Source: Maricaulis parjimensis (GTDB lineage: Bacteria > Pseudomonadota > Alphaproteobacteria > Caulobacterales > Maricaulaceae). From it: a stretch of 64,000 nt of DNA. How positions within the stretch are numbered: the stretch's first letter is position 1; each line of letters starts with the position of its first letter. Shown here piece after piece: positions 40,437 through 48,694 of this stretch. Location of the stretch: assembly GCF_016817355.1 (NCBI RefSeq), contig NZ_JADOTT010000008.1, positions 39,787-103,786 on the forward strand. Direction: 5' to 3'. The notes under the pieces were generated by a model. That model was not told the DNA's origin and did no database searches. It saw only the letters and a list, made by a program, of their open reading frames with translations. Both the position numbers and the translations under genes were made by a program.

Positions 40437-41293
40437 TCGCGTACCGCGATCAGGGTTTCCCAGTTTTCCAGCGGCGGCTGGCGGTGAACCGTGAGGCCGG
40501 CGGCTTCATAGATTTCGCGAACCATGGCTTCCTGTTCGGTCAGCAGGCCGGACAGGATGACCTTGCCGCCGGGCTCCAGGGCGTTCGCAATGTCGGGGGC
40601 CAGCTCCATCAGGGCGCGCGCCAGGATGTTGGCGAAGATCAGCTCGAACTTGCGTCCGGCCAGCTGGCCATGGTCGAGGCCTTCCGCGACGAAGCATTCA
40701 ATCTCCGGCGTGCCGTTCTTGCGGCAATTCTCCTGGCTCTCCGCAACCGCTTCCGGATCGATATCCGAGGCCAGGATTTGCGCATCGGGCAGGGTCTTGG
40801 CGGCGGCGATGGCCAGCACGGCGGTGCCGCAGCCCAGATCGAGCACGGTCTTGGGCGAGGCCCCCGCATCCAGCATTTCAGAGAAGGCGATCAGGCAGCC
40901 GCGCGTGGTGCCGTGATGGCCCGTGCCGAAAGCCGGCCCGGCCTCGATCTCGATGCCGATCTGGCCGTCAGCCACAGCATCGCGATCATGGGCGCCGAAC
41001 AGGGTGAAACGGCCGCCCTCGACCGGTTTCAGACCGGCCAGGGAAAGACGCACCCAATCCTCATCCGGCATTTTATCGCAGGCCAGATCCATGCTGTCGG
41101 GGATGTTCGCGAAGCTGCGGACATCGGCCAGGTCCGGCTCGACATCGAAGATCAGGTCGAGACGGGCGATATCGCCCTCATCAAAGAGCGACCAGGAGGT
41201 CATCGTCTCCGGCGCAACATCATCAAGATGCTCGACAATATTCCCGAGCAGAGCGAAATCCGCATGCGTCGTCACGCGCCAGAACTGGGTCAT
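40433..41293 (-). CDS. prmA: PrmA, ribosomal protein L11 methyltransferase
   Basis: A 286-residue methyltransferase. The ATG at 41293 follows AAAGGAG and begins 'MTQFWRVTTHADFALLGNIV'; upstream in-frame codons fall in the repeat region. The catalytic part has 'IEAGPAFGTGHHGTTRGCLI', the PrmA signature, with motif I 'VLDLGCGTAVLAIAAAKTLP', then 'ILASDIDPEAVAESQENCRK' and 'FELIFANILARALMELAPDI'. It methylates L11 in the ribosomal stalk base. It is convergent with the serine hydrolase with a four-base overlap. Confidence 0.94.
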   Translation of the reverse strand: MTQFWRVTTHADFALLGNIVEHLDDVAPETMTSWSLFDEGDIARLDLIFDVEPDLADVRSFANIPDSMDLACDKMPDEDWVRLSLAGLKPVEGGRFTLFGAHDRDAVADGQIGIEIEAGPAFGTGHHGTTRGCLIAFSEMLDAGASPKTVLDLGCGTAVLAIAAAKTLPDAQILASDIDPEAVAESQENCRKNGTPEIECFVAEGLDHGQLAGRKFELIFANILARALMELAPDIANALEPGGKVILSGLLTEQEAMVREIYEAAGLTVHRQPPLENWETLIAVRD

Positions 41294-41383
41294 GAAGTCT
41301 CCTTTGGCGCGAGGGTTTGGACGCTTTGGGGGCGGTTGGCAAGCTTTCCGCTCGCTTGGGGGATGGGGTATTGCAACACAGGG

Positions 41384-41505
41384 CATTTTTCCCGGAAGCG
41401 CGCCAGCGCTGTCCGGGATCAACGGGAGACTCATCGACTGTCACTGCGTTCGGTTGGTCCCGGAACTCCGCCCGGCTCTAGGCTGGGCTGCGTCCGGGAA
41501 AAATG
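41384..41505. repeat. composite palindromic repeat, family A, element 1
   Basis: Outer arms CATTTTTCCCGGA (41384-41396) and TCCGGGAAAAATG (41493-41505) are perfect inverted repeats. Inside, the left half forms CCCGGA-AGCGC/GCGCT-TCCGGG and the right half starts with TTGGTCCCGGAAC. The same design occurs at 55373-55473, and single halves are found at 44647, 44755 and 45235. It sits between prmA and the helicase gene, which lies 18 bases away. Confidence 0.85.
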
Positions 41506-41523
41506 GAGCCTTGGAGGTGCGGC

Positions 41524-43809
41524 TCACGGCAAATCCCGCAGGAAGCTCTCCACCACTTTCTTCTCACCCGCCTTGTCGAAGCGGACGGTGTATTTACTGC
41601 CGTCGGCTTTCTTGACGACGCCATAGCCGAACTTGTCGTGGAAGACGCGGTCGCCGGATTTCCAGCGGCCGTTTTCATCGCCGCTTTCGATCAGGGTGGC
41701 CTTGGCATTGATGGTGGGCGCGGCGGAGCGGCGGCCTTCGGCCTGGCTGGCCTGATAGCGTTTCCAGCCGGGGCTGGAATAGCTGGACGCGCTGGCATCA
41801 GCGGTCTGGCGCACGCTCTCGAAGCCGGGGCCGCCATCATAATAGCCGGTCTCCGACTTGGCCTCGACATGATCCATCGGCAGCTCGTCGATGAAGCGGC
41901 TCGGGATCACGGTTTGCCAGCGGCCATAGATCATGCGGTTGGCGGTGAAGGTGATGATGGCGCGTTCGCGGGCACGGGTGATGCCGACATAGGCCAGGCG
42001 GCGTTCTTCCTCGAGCGAGCGTGTGCCGCCTTCATCCAGTGAGCGCTGGGAGGGGAAGACGGTCTCTTCCCAGCCCGGCAGGAAGACGAGCGGGAATTCC
42101 AGACCCTTGGCGCCGTGCAGCGTCATCAGGGAGACCTCGTCCTCATCCGGGGCGCGATCGGCATCGGTGAGCAGGGCGACGTGTTCCAGATAGGCTTCCA
42201 GCGTGTCGTACTCGCCCATGGAGCGGACGAGTTCCTTGAGGTTTTCCAGCCGGCCGGCGGCCTGGGGCGTCTTGTCCTCGCGCCACATGGCGGTATAGCC
42301 GCTTTCATCCAGCACGATCTCGGCGAGCTCATCTAGGCGCGATTGCCCGGCCTGTTCGCGCCAGCGATCCATGTCGCGCAGGAAGACGGTGAGGGCGGTG
42401 CGGGCCTTGCCGCGGATCTCGTCCGTACCGACCATGATGCGGGCGGCCTCGGTCATGGAGACCTGCATCTGGCGCGCCGTCATGGCGATCTTCTGGACGC
42501 TGGTATCACCAATGCCGCGCTTGGGCGTGTTGACGATGCGCTCGAAGGCGAGATCATCCTCCGGCGAGCGGACCAGGCGCAGATAGGCATGAGCGTCGCG
42601 CACTTCGGCGCGTTCGAAGAAGCGCGGTCCGCCGATCACCTTGTAGGGCAGGCCCAGCATGATGAAACGGTCTTCAAAGGCCCGCATCTGCCAGGCCGCG
42701 CGGACCAGGACGGCGGTGTCGGAATAGGCGCGGCCGCCGGAGACCCAGTTCTCGATCTCCTCGGCGACATAGCGGGCCTCGGCCTCGCCATCCCAGATGC
42801 CGCGCACCTGGACTTTCTCGCCGGCCTCATCCTCGGTCCACAGCGTCTTGCCCAGGCGCGAGCGGTTGGCCGCGATCAGGCCGGAGGCGGCACCCAAGAT
42901 ATGAGCGGTGGAGCGGTAATTGCGTTCCAGGCGGATCACTTCGGCGCCCGGGAAGTCCTTCTCGAAGCGAAGGATGTTGTCGACCTCGGCGCCGCGCCAG
43001 CCATAGATGGACTGGTCGTCATCGCCCACGCAGCAGATATTCCCCGTGCCCTGGGCCAGAAGGCGCAGCCAGAGATATTGGGCGATATTGGTGTCCTGGT
43101 ATTCGTCGACGAGGAGATAGCGGAACTTGGCGTGATAGGTCGCCAGCACGTCCGGATTGTCCTTGAAGATGTGCAGGGTGTGCAGGAGAAGATCGCCGAA
43201 ATCGCAGCAATTGAGCTGTTTCAGGCGCTCCTGGTAGATCTGGTAGAGACCCTGTCCGCGCCCCTCCGCGAAGGACCATTTGTCCTCTTCATTGAGCTGG
43301 TCGGGCAGGAGGCCGCGGTTTTTCCAGCCATCGATGAGCGAGGCGAGATGGCGCGGCGTCCAACGCTTCTCGTCGATATTCTCCGCCTGGATGATCTGTT
43401 TCAAAAGGCGCAGCTGGTCGTCGGTATCGAGGATGGTGAAGCCGGATTTCAGATCCACCAGTTCGGCATGGCGGCGCAGGATCTGGGCAGAGACGGAGTG
43501 GAAGGTGCCCAGCCAGGGCACGCCCTCGACAGCCTCGCCGATGATCTGGCCGACCCGTTCCTTCATCTCCCGTGCAGCCTTGTTGGTGAAGGTCACAGCG
43601 AGGATTTCCCAGGGCCGCGCCCGTCCGGTCGCCAGGATATGCGCCAGCCGCGTCGTCAGAACACGCGTCTTGCCCGTGCCGGCCCCCGCCAGCACCAGAA
43701 CCGGCCCGTCCAGCGCTTCCACGGCGGCACGCTGTTCGGCGTTCAGCCCTTCAAGATACGGCGTCGGCGGCGCGGGGCGCGCCATGTCTGAGATGGAAAG
43801 ATTGGACAT
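41524..43809 (-). CDS. UvrD/PcrA-family DNA helicase
   Basis: A 761-residue superfamily 1A helicase. Motif Q/I reads 'LNAEQRAAVEALDGPVLVLA' and 'GAGTGKTRVLTTRLAHIL' (Walker A near residue 42). 'ILAVTFTNKAAREMKERV' is motif Ia, 'YLLVDEYQDTNIAQYLWL' is motif II, and 'VGDDDQSIYGWRGAEVDNIL' is motif III. 'LMTLHGAKGLEFPLVFLPGW' and 'RRLAYVGITRARERAIITF' give motifs V-VI. A C-terminal Tudor-like tail 'FHDKFGYGVVKKADGSKYTV' is the RNA-polymerase-binding type seen in PcrA/UvrD. It works in nucleotide excision repair and clearing of stalled complexes. Confidence 0.95.
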   Translation of the reverse strand: MSNLSISDMARPAPPTPYLEGLNAEQRAAVEALDGPVLVLAGAGTGKTRVLTTRLAHILATGRARPWEILAVTFTNKAAREMKERVGQIIGEAVEGVPWLGTFHSVSAQILRRHAELVDLKSGFTILDTDDQLRLLKQIIQAENIDEKRWTPRHLASLIDGWKNRGLLPDQLNEEDKWSFAEGRGQGLYQIYQERLKQLNCCDFGDLLLHTLHIFKDNPDVLATYHAKFRYLLVDEYQDTNIAQYLWLRLLAQGTGNICCVGDDDQSIYGWRGAEVDNILRFEKDFPGAEVIRLERNYRSTAHILGAASGLIAANRSRLGKTLWTEDEAGEKVQVRGIWDGEAEARYVAEEIENWVSGGRAYSDTAVLVRAAWQMRAFEDRFIMLGLPYKVIGGPRFFERAEVRDAHAYLRLVRSPEDDLAFERIVNTPKRGIGDTSVQKIAMTARQMQVSMTEAARIMVGTDEIRGKARTALTVFLRDMDRWREQAGQSRLDELAEIVLDESGYTAMWREDKTPQAAGRLENLKELVRSMGEYDTLEAYLEHVALLTDADRAPDEDEVSLMTLHGAKGLEFPLVFLPGWEETVFPSQRSLDEGGTRSLEEERRLAYVGITRARERAIITFTANRMIYGRWQTVIPSRFIDELPMDHVEAKSETGYYDGGPGFESVRQTADASASSYSSPGWKRYQASQAEGRRSAAPTINAKATLIESGDENGRWKSGDRVFHDKFGYGVVKKADGSKYTVRFDKAGEKKVVESFLRDLP

Positions 43810-43886
43810 TGCAATCCGAACGTTTGCCCGAGTGATTCAATCCGTCATACTGGACCGATTGGCGCCCGATCCCAAGGGAGAGATGT

Positions 43887-44639
43887 GTGATTGTTCGAGT
43901 TTTGTTCGCTTTGTTCGGATTTGTCGGGATGACGGGTGCCGTGAATGCCGAAGGTGAGCCTGTCCTGACGATCTTCACACTGCCATCTGGTTCGAATGAC
44001 GCGTTGAACCCGCTTCACTGCCATGCGTCAGAGCCGCGTTTCTGGCTGGATGCTGAAACCGAGATACTGGTCAGCGGGCATTTGGTCGCCGAAGAGCCAA
44101 GACTGATCTTGTATGCGCGCCGTGGAGACAGGCGTGAGCTGGAGGCCGTGTGGAACGGTTCTGTCGGGCATGATTATCCGTTGATCGGGGCCTTGTTCAG
44201 CCTGGCCACTCTGGATCTCAATGATGATGGTCAGGCTGAACTTTTACTCACGCAGGCGGGATTTCACGGTGGTCCCACCCACGTTCTGAGCCGTTTGGCC
44301 CACGGCGAGTGGCGGCATGTTTTGACGGTGCGCGGGTCCTCACTGCTTGGAGAAGATCGGCGAACGGGTTTCGAACGGGTAGAGGGCGGTTTGCGATTGT
44401 GGGGGGCGACTGCCTCCTACCCCGATGCGTGTTGGCAGTGGGAAGCGGGAGACCCAATCGAGGCCTTCTCCCTGCGAGCGGATCGCTGCGGTCACGCCGC
44501 CGAAGAGGGAACGGAACTCGGGGAGACCGTGGGGATGATCATTATTGCCCCGCCGGAAGAAAGTGCGCGTTTGCTCGCTGAGGCAGAAGAGCAGCTGGAC
44601 CAGCAGGGCGTGTCAGTCTCCTGTGATGAGGTTGAATGA
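43887..44639 (+). CDS. exported hypothetical protein with FG-GAP-like segment
   Basis: A 250-residue protein starting at GTG after AAGGGAG, with a signal peptide (MIVRVLFALFGFVGMTGAVN, cleaved near NAEG). A segment 'LATLDLNDDGQAELLLTQAG' has the calcium-loop-like DxNxDG pattern of FG-GAP/VCBS-type repeats. Cys occur near 'LHCHASEP', 'DACWQWEAG', 'RADRCGH' and 'SVSCDEVE' and could form two disulfides. No family recognised. It is followed by the family A repeats and is divergent from the helicase gene. Confidence 0.7.
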   Translation: MIVRVLFALFGFVGMTGAVNAEGEPVLTIFTLPSGSNDALNPLHCHASEPRFWLDAETEILVSGHLVAEEPRLILYARRGDRRELEAVWNGSVGHDYPLIGALFSLATLDLNDDGQAELLLTQAGFHGGPTHVLSRLAHGEWRHVLTVRGSSLLGEDRRTGFERVEGGLRLWGATASYPDACWQWEAGDPIEAFSLRADRCGHAAEEGTELGETVGMIIIAPPEESARLLAEAEEQLDQQGVSVSCDEVE

Positions 44640-44646
44640 CTTTCCG

Positions 44647-44680
44647 TTGGCCCCGGAACGCGCTGCGCGCGTCCGGGGGA
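44647..44680. repeat. family A palindromic repeat, half element (GGCC orientation)
   Basis: TTGGCCCCGGAACGCGCTGC leads into a GCGCGTCCGGGG arm. It is a hairpin of about 12 bp with one bulged A and begins 8 bases after the preceding gene. A partial copy of the right arm (GCGCGTCCGGGGG) is repeated at 44694-44706. Confidence 0.85.
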
Positions 44681-44754
44681 AAAGAGGTGCTTTGCGCGTC
44701 CGGGGGAATTGCTCTTGTATATGGTCGAGTGGAGTTGTTTGCAGGACAAACTCC

Positions 44755-44787
44755 GTTTTTCCCGGACGCGCGCAGCGCGTTCCGGGA
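44755..44787. repeat. family A palindromic repeat, half element (inverse orientation)
   Basis: GTTTTTCCCGGACGCGCGCA leads into GCGCGTTCCGGGA. It is the inverse of the copies at 44647 and 45235. Together with the copy at 45235 it brackets the GIY-YIG gene at 44819-45160. Confidence 0.85.
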
Positions 44788-44818
44788 CCTGCGTTGGGCT
44801 TACCGTTGCAGGATGATT

Positions 44819-45160
44819 TCAGTCGGTGAGTGAGCTCACGGTGGGAATGGCGTCGTCGAAGTCGCCTCGGATATCGAACCATAGGTCTTTCCAGCCGGGG
44901 TTCATGGCTTCGATGAGGTTGATCTTCCAGGCGCGGCGCCAGCGTTTGATCAGATATTCCCGGCGGGCGGCGGATTCGAAGCCGTCATGCCATTCGAACC
45001 AGACCAGCTGCTTGATGTCATGGCGTTTGGTGTGGCCGGGGATGGCGCCGGTGCGATGTTGCCAGGTGCGCCAGACGAGGTTCTGGGTGCGGCCGACATA
45101 GAAGGCCCCCCGGGGGTGGGTGGCCATGATGTAGACGGCTTCGGGGGCGAGCATGGTCAT
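44819..45160 (-). CDS. GIY-YIG nuclease-domain protein flanked by inverted repeats
   Basis: A 113-residue single-domain GIY-YIG protein. The N-terminal 'LAPEAVYIMATHPRGAFYVG' gives A-V-Y and Y-V-G in place of GIY and YIG. 'RTQNLVWRTWQHRTG' carries the catalytic-type Arg, 'HDIKQLVWFEWHDGFESA' follows, and the Glu lies in 'ARREYLIKRWRRAWKINLIE'. It belongs to the same class as the gene at 13541 (both share the W-x-x-x-W-K-x-N-L-I-E block). Family A repeats in opposite orientation lie 31 bases downstream and 74 bases upstream of the gene. A 19-base palindrome overlaps the start codon. Confidence 0.87.
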   Translation of the reverse strand: MTMLAPEAVYIMATHPRGAFYVGRTQNLVWRTWQHRTGAIPGHTKRHDIKQLVWFEWHDGFESAARREYLIKRWRRAWKINLIEAMNPGWKDLWFDIRGDFDDAIPTVSSLTD

Positions 45161-45177
45161 GCAATTTATAATTGCAT
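45159..45177. promoter_or_regulatory. palindrome overlapping the GIY-YIG start codon
   Basis: ATGCAATT-TAT-AATTGCAT is a perfect 8-bp inverted repeat. On the minus strand its last two bases are the first two of the ATG at 45160, and it includes a TTATAA-like core. It could be an operator for autorepression or an mRNA hairpin. Confidence 0.5.
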
Positions 45178-45234
45178 TGTATGGCGGTTTCCACAATCGC
45201 GGGATTTCTTCTGGTGATGAGGCGTGTTGGGGGT

Positions 45235-45275
45235 GGTTGGCCCCGGAACGCGCTGCGCGCGTCCGGGGAAAATGG
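45235..45275. repeat. family A palindromic repeat, half element upstream of the GIY-YIG gene
   Basis: GGTTGGCCCCGGAACGCGCT leads into GCGCGCGTCCGGGGAAAATGG. The core is identical to the copy at 44647 over nearly its full length. It ends six bases before the stop of the bacteriohemerythrin gene. Confidence 0.88.
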
Positions 45276-45280
45276 CAGGT

Positions 45281-45691
45281 TCAGCCCGCCTTCTTCAACT
45301 GATCCGCTTTCGGGCCGTATTTCATGTCGATGCCCTTGATGTGGGCGGTGAGCCAGAGTTTGAGGAACATCAGGAATTTGTCCGGGAGGACGCCGTTGGC
45401 GGCGCGGATGTCGGTGGCGTAACCGGTGTATTTTTCCAGCAGGTCCTTGTGGATCAGCTTGTGGGTGGCCAGACCGGAATAGCCGGTCTGCTCCATGTAT
45501 CGCTCCTCGTCGCGGAAATGGTCGATCGTGACCTGGGCGAGATCGTCGACGAGTTTGATGACGGGCGCGCCGGTCTGGCCGGCGGTGGAGGCGTCATGGA
45601 TGCGGTTCATCAGATCGAGGATCTGCTTGTGTTCGTCATTCATCGCCTCGACGCCAACGTCGAGATCGCTGTTCCATTCCATGATCGGCAT
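45281..45691 (-). CDS. bacteriohemerythrin
   Basis: A 136-residue four-helix bundle with a non-haem di-iron oxygen-binding site. The ligands are seen as His in 'VEAMNDEHKQILDLMN', His and Glu in 'VTIDHFRDEERYMEQTGY', His in 'LATHKLIHKDLLEKY', and the late His and Asp in 'WLTAHIKGIDMKYGP'. It is the length of stand-alone hemerythrins. Roles in the family include oxygen delivery, sensing and storage, sometimes linked to motility. It is probably monocistronic, with a family A repeat just downstream. Confidence 0.94.
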   Translation of the reverse strand: MPIMEWNSDLDVGVEAMNDEHKQILDLMNRIHDASTAGQTGAPVIKLVDDLAQVTIDHFRDEERYMEQTGYSGLATHKLIHKDLLEKYTGYATDIRAANGVLPDKFLMFLKLWLTAHIKGIDMKYGPKADQLKKAG

Positions 45692-45795
45692 GACCGGTCT
45701 CCTGATTTGTCCCGGTCAGTTGCCGTATCCTGACTGAATTTGTGGTTAATCGGCTGTGGCGGATTTGAACGGCCGGGTGCGGCAAAATCGCCCGC

Positions 45796-46149
45796 TCAGG
45801 CGGCTGCGCGCGGGGCCTCGCCGGGCAGGGTTTCAACGAGCTGGAAGAAGCTGTCATCGAGTTCGCCATTGCGGCTGGCGATCGTGTTGAAGGCTTCGCT
45901 GAGCTGGAGGAAGAAGCGATCCGATTCCGGGCAGCAGGCGGGCCGCGCCCTACCGTTTTCATCGCAGCGATAGGTGAGGATATCCTCGGCCAGGCAGGTG
46001 AGTTCATTGACCAGGGCGAGGATGAGCGGGCCTTCGGCAGAGCGGGCATGGGCCTCGCGCAGGGCGTCCAGCGTGCGGGTGTATTCGCGGGCCCGGAAGG
46101 CGGCGAAGTCCGTGACATTGGAGGCGGAAGCGGGCTGGTTGCTCGACAT
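45796..46149 (-). CDS. hypothetical protein
   Basis: A 117-residue soluble, mostly helical protein with no signal peptide. Visible features are 'VTDFAAFRAREYTRTLDALR', a pair of adjacent Cys in 'RPACCPESDRFFLQLSEAF' with a third Cys upstream in 'LTCLAEDIL' and a fourth in 'YRCDENG', so it may bind metal or form disulfides. Family unknown. The gene upstream on the same strand (46334-46864) is also an unknown helical protein of similar flavour; a TATAAT-like box at about 46233 lies between them, but pointing the other way. Confidence 0.65.
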   Translation of the reverse strand: MSSNQPASASNVTDFAAFRAREYTRTLDALREAHARSAEGPLILALVNELTCLAEDILTYRCDENGRARPACCPESDRFFLQLSEAFNTIASRNGELDDSFFQLVETLPGEAPRAAA

Positions 46150-46333
46150 GACTACACCGTTTTCAATGCGTGCCGGCAGGCATGCAGGGACGAATTTCCC
46201 GGCCGGGGAGGGCGGCGCCGACGGATAGCGTACTCATATAATATGAAGGTGCGTGTGTTCGCCGTCACGCCGCGTCGACGATCCGTCTGCCGGTCTTTCG
46301 TGACAGGATTAAGCGCGGCTGAAGAGCCGGGTG

Positions 46334-46864
46334 TCAGCCGAACAGGGCGTCGACATCGGCCTGGGCCGCGTCTTCGCCAAAACTGTCCTCGCCATCGATC
46401 CGGCCGTGAATGGCGCCGGAGGCGGCCCCGATCAGCGGTTTGATCTCGTCGGTGGCAAGACGGGCGATGCGGGCGCAGGTGTCGGCACCGGTATCCCCGC
46501 GCAGCGCGTCCTGGGCATCTATGACTTCGCTGTTGATCTGCAGGATCAGGGTTTCCAGATGGGCGCGGATCGCGTTGGGGGCTGCGCCATAGGCCTGCAC
46601 AGCGAGGTCCTTGTCCTTGAAACCGGATTGCAGGAAGTGGCCGCAATAATCGACCGGTTCCCAGTCCAGCACATCCTCGGCGCAATCGGGCATGTCCGGC
46701 AGCATTTCCATCAGCATGACCACTTCATTGAAGTGGTTGAGATAGTCGGTCGCCAGTCCGGTATCGGGATTGATATTGGCCGCACGCAGGGCGTCCGCGC
46801 TCAGCGCGCCCTGTCCGAGGGAGAACGCGCTCCCCGTTTCCACGTGCAACCCACCCTGTGTCAT
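46334..46864 (-). CDS. hypothetical protein
   Basis: A 176-residue helical, acidic, cytosolic protein. Segments include 'YLNHFNEVVMLMEMLPDMPD', 'CAEDVLDWEPVDYCGHFLQS', 'AHLETLILQINSEVIDAQDA' and a C-terminal acidic tail 'GEDSFGEDAAQADVDALFG'. The sequence has the look of a conserved alphaproteobacterial protein, with long helices and few charged clusters, but I cannot name it. It has no partner with a clear role; the ClC gene is downstream of its promoter side on the same strand. Confidence 0.65.
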   Translation of the reverse strand: MTQGGLHVETGSAFSLGQGALSADALRAANINPDTGLATDYLNHFNEVVMLMEMLPDMPDCAEDVLDWEPVDYCGHFLQSGFKDKDLAVQAYGAAPNAIRAHLETLILQINSEVIDAQDALRGDTGADTCARIARLATDEIKPLIGAASGAIHGRIDGEDSFGEDAAQADVDALFG

Positions 46865-46943
46865 GGGGCAAGCCTAGGCCAGACATCCTTTCCAGAGCGC
46901 TAACCGTGCTGACATGAAGGACAAATCCGAGCCGGAGCAGGGA

Positions 46944-48578
46944 TCAGCGGTGTTCTTCTTCGCTGATTTCCGCGAGGCGGCGGGCATAGGCGGCCTGGGC
47001 ATCGGCCTTGGTCACCACGCCGATAATGGGCTGGTCGCCACCGCGGCCGCGGACGGCGGCGCTGTCGACCTGTTCGGCGTCGAGCACGCCCAGCGTCCGG
47101 CCGAGCGTGTCATCCTCGAAGACGACGGTGCTGTCGGAAATCTCCGACCGGCCCCAATCATCCAGCGGGACCATGACATCGCGGGTGCGGATGGTCTGCA
47201 GGATGAGGCGGCCAGACCCGCCGGAAACGTCGAACCCCTTGCGCTGGACCTGGAGCTGGAACAGCGAGCCACCCAGTGCAGACTGGGCCAGGACGGTGGC
47301 CAGGGAAACGGAGAGAAGGACGGCGACGGAGGCCTCATAGCTGGAGGTCAGCTCGAACACGATCAGCGTGGTGGAGAGCGGCGCGCCCAGCACGGCACCG
47401 GAGACCGCGCCCATGCCGATCACCGCGAAGAAGCCGGGGCCAGCGGTCTGGTCGCCCAGGGCGAGGCCTGCCAGAAGGCCGAAGGCCGATCCCAGCATGG
47501 CGCCGAGATAGAGGGAGGGCGAAAACACGCCGCCGCCAAAGCGGAAGCCCAGCGTGATCACGGTGGCCAGCGTCTTCATACCGATCAGCAGCAAGAGCAG
47601 GGCGAGCCCGTATTCAGTGCGCAGGGCATTGGAGGTGGCCTCATAGCCGACGCCGAGGATTTCCGGGGCAATCAGGGCCATCAGGCCGATCAGCAGACCA
47701 CCGGGCAGGGGCAGGATCCAGAGCGGAATGCCCCGCTTCTCGCACCATTGGGCGATGCGGGCGGGCAGGAAAATCGCGCCGCGATTGAACAGGATGGCTA
47801 GGCCGGCTGCGGCGACGCCGAGCATGGCGGCCAGCGGGAAGTCCCAGACCGTGGCAGCCCCCATTTCCGGCAGGCCGAAGACCGGATCCTGTCCGAGATG
47901 GTGGCGGACGATCAGGGCCCCGATGATCGAGGCGGAAGCGACCGGCGCGATGGAGCGCAGGGCGTAATGGCCCAGGATCACCTCGAAGGCGAAAAGGGCA
48001 CCGGCGACGGGCGCGTTGAAGCTGGCGGAAACCGCGGCCGCGGCACCGCAGGCCAGCAGGACACGGCTGCCGCGGGCGGGCATGTCGAGCCATTTGCCCA
48101 GGGCTGCGGCGAGTGATGCGCCGAGATGGACTGCGGGGCCTTCGCGGCCGGCACTGGCGCCACCGCCCAGGGAAATGGCCGAGAGCACGGCGGAATAGAG
48201 GCCGGATTTCAGATCAATGCGGCCGGCCTTCACGGCGCGCGCCTCGATCACATCGGCCACGCCCTGGCTGCGGGCTTCCGGGGTCAGGTTGAGACGCAGG
48301 CCGAGCCAGAGACCGAAAGCGACCAGCGCACCGGTGGCCAGGGGAATGAGGATGACGCGCCAGGGCGGCAGATGGGCCGCCGCGGAAGCGAGGTGGATTT
48401 CGGTGACGCCGAAGGCGGTCTGTTCAACAAAGGAAATGCCCAGGCGCAGGCCCAGCGTGGCATAGCCGGCAATCACGCCGATCAGAATGCCCAGCGCCCA
48501 TAGCGCCGGACCCCGTCCGCCCCTGATCGCGCTGACGAGCCGTTCAAGCCAGACCGAGATTTGCCCTGAGTCGCTCAC
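46944..48578 (-). CDS. ClC-family chloride channel/transporter
   Basis: A 544-residue inner-membrane protein with about 10-12 membrane helices. 'GGGASAGREGPAVHLGASLA' contains the GREGP chloride-site motif, and 'FGGGVFSPSLYLGAMLGSAF' is the third ClC motif. The first motif, GSGIP in E. coli ClcA, is replaced by RSQGV as in many bacterial homologues. The C-terminus (about 445-540) looks like a partial CBS-type regulatory region ('TIRTRDVMVPLDDW', 'PIIGVVTKADAQAAYARRLA'). The start is uncertain: the GTG at 48578 is preferred, but an ATG at 48647 with AGGAAA upstream lies inside the arsR operator. Confidence 0.88.
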   Translation of the reverse strand: MSDSGQISVWLERLVSAIRGGRGPALWALGILIGVIAGYATLGLRLGISFVEQTAFGVTEIHLASAAAHLPPWRVILIPLATGALVAFGLWLGLRLNLTPEARSQGVADVIEARAVKAGRIDLKSGLYSAVLSAISLGGGASAGREGPAVHLGASLAAALGKWLDMPARGSRVLLACGAAAAVSASFNAPVAGALFAFEVILGHYALRSIAPVASASIIGALIVRHHLGQDPVFGLPEMGAATVWDFPLAAMLGVAAAGLAILFNRGAIFLPARIAQWCEKRGIPLWILPLPGGLLIGLMALIAPEILGVGYEATSNALRTEYGLALLLLLIGMKTLATVITLGFRFGGGVFSPSLYLGAMLGSAFGLLAGLALGDQTAGPGFFAVIGMGAVSGAVLGAPLSTTLIVFELTSSYEASVAVLLSVSLATVLAQSALGGSLFQLQVQRKGFDVSGGSGRLILQTIRTRDVMVPLDDWGRSEISDSTVVFEDDTLGRTLGVLDAEQVDSAAVRGRGGDQPIIGVVTKADAQAAYARRLAEISEEEHR

Positions 48579-48632
48579 CCGATTGGTTTCACTGCCAAAA
48601 GCGGGCGCGGTCAAGCGTGACCCGCGATCGGG

Positions 48633-48679
48633 TTGACATGAAACCATTTAGTTTCCTATAAAAGAAACCAAATGGTTTC
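48633..48679 (+). promoter_or_regulatory. sigma-70 promoter with two operators for the arsR-type gene
   Basis: TTGACA (48633-48638), an 18-base spacer and TATAAA (48657-48662) form a strong promoter. Two palindromes flank the -10: GAAACCATTTAGTTTC (48640-48655) and GAAACCAAATGGTTTC (48664-48679), centres 24 bases apart. They are also inverted repeats of each other over 18 bases. This is a clear autorepression arrangement. Confidence 0.85.
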
Positions 48680-48694
48680 ATATTGGAGGCGGGC

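Noticed and set aside
42343-43791. A 482-codon plus-strand frame inside the helicase gene
   Set aside because: It is a shadow of the UvrD-family gene, whose full helicase motifs are on the minus strand.
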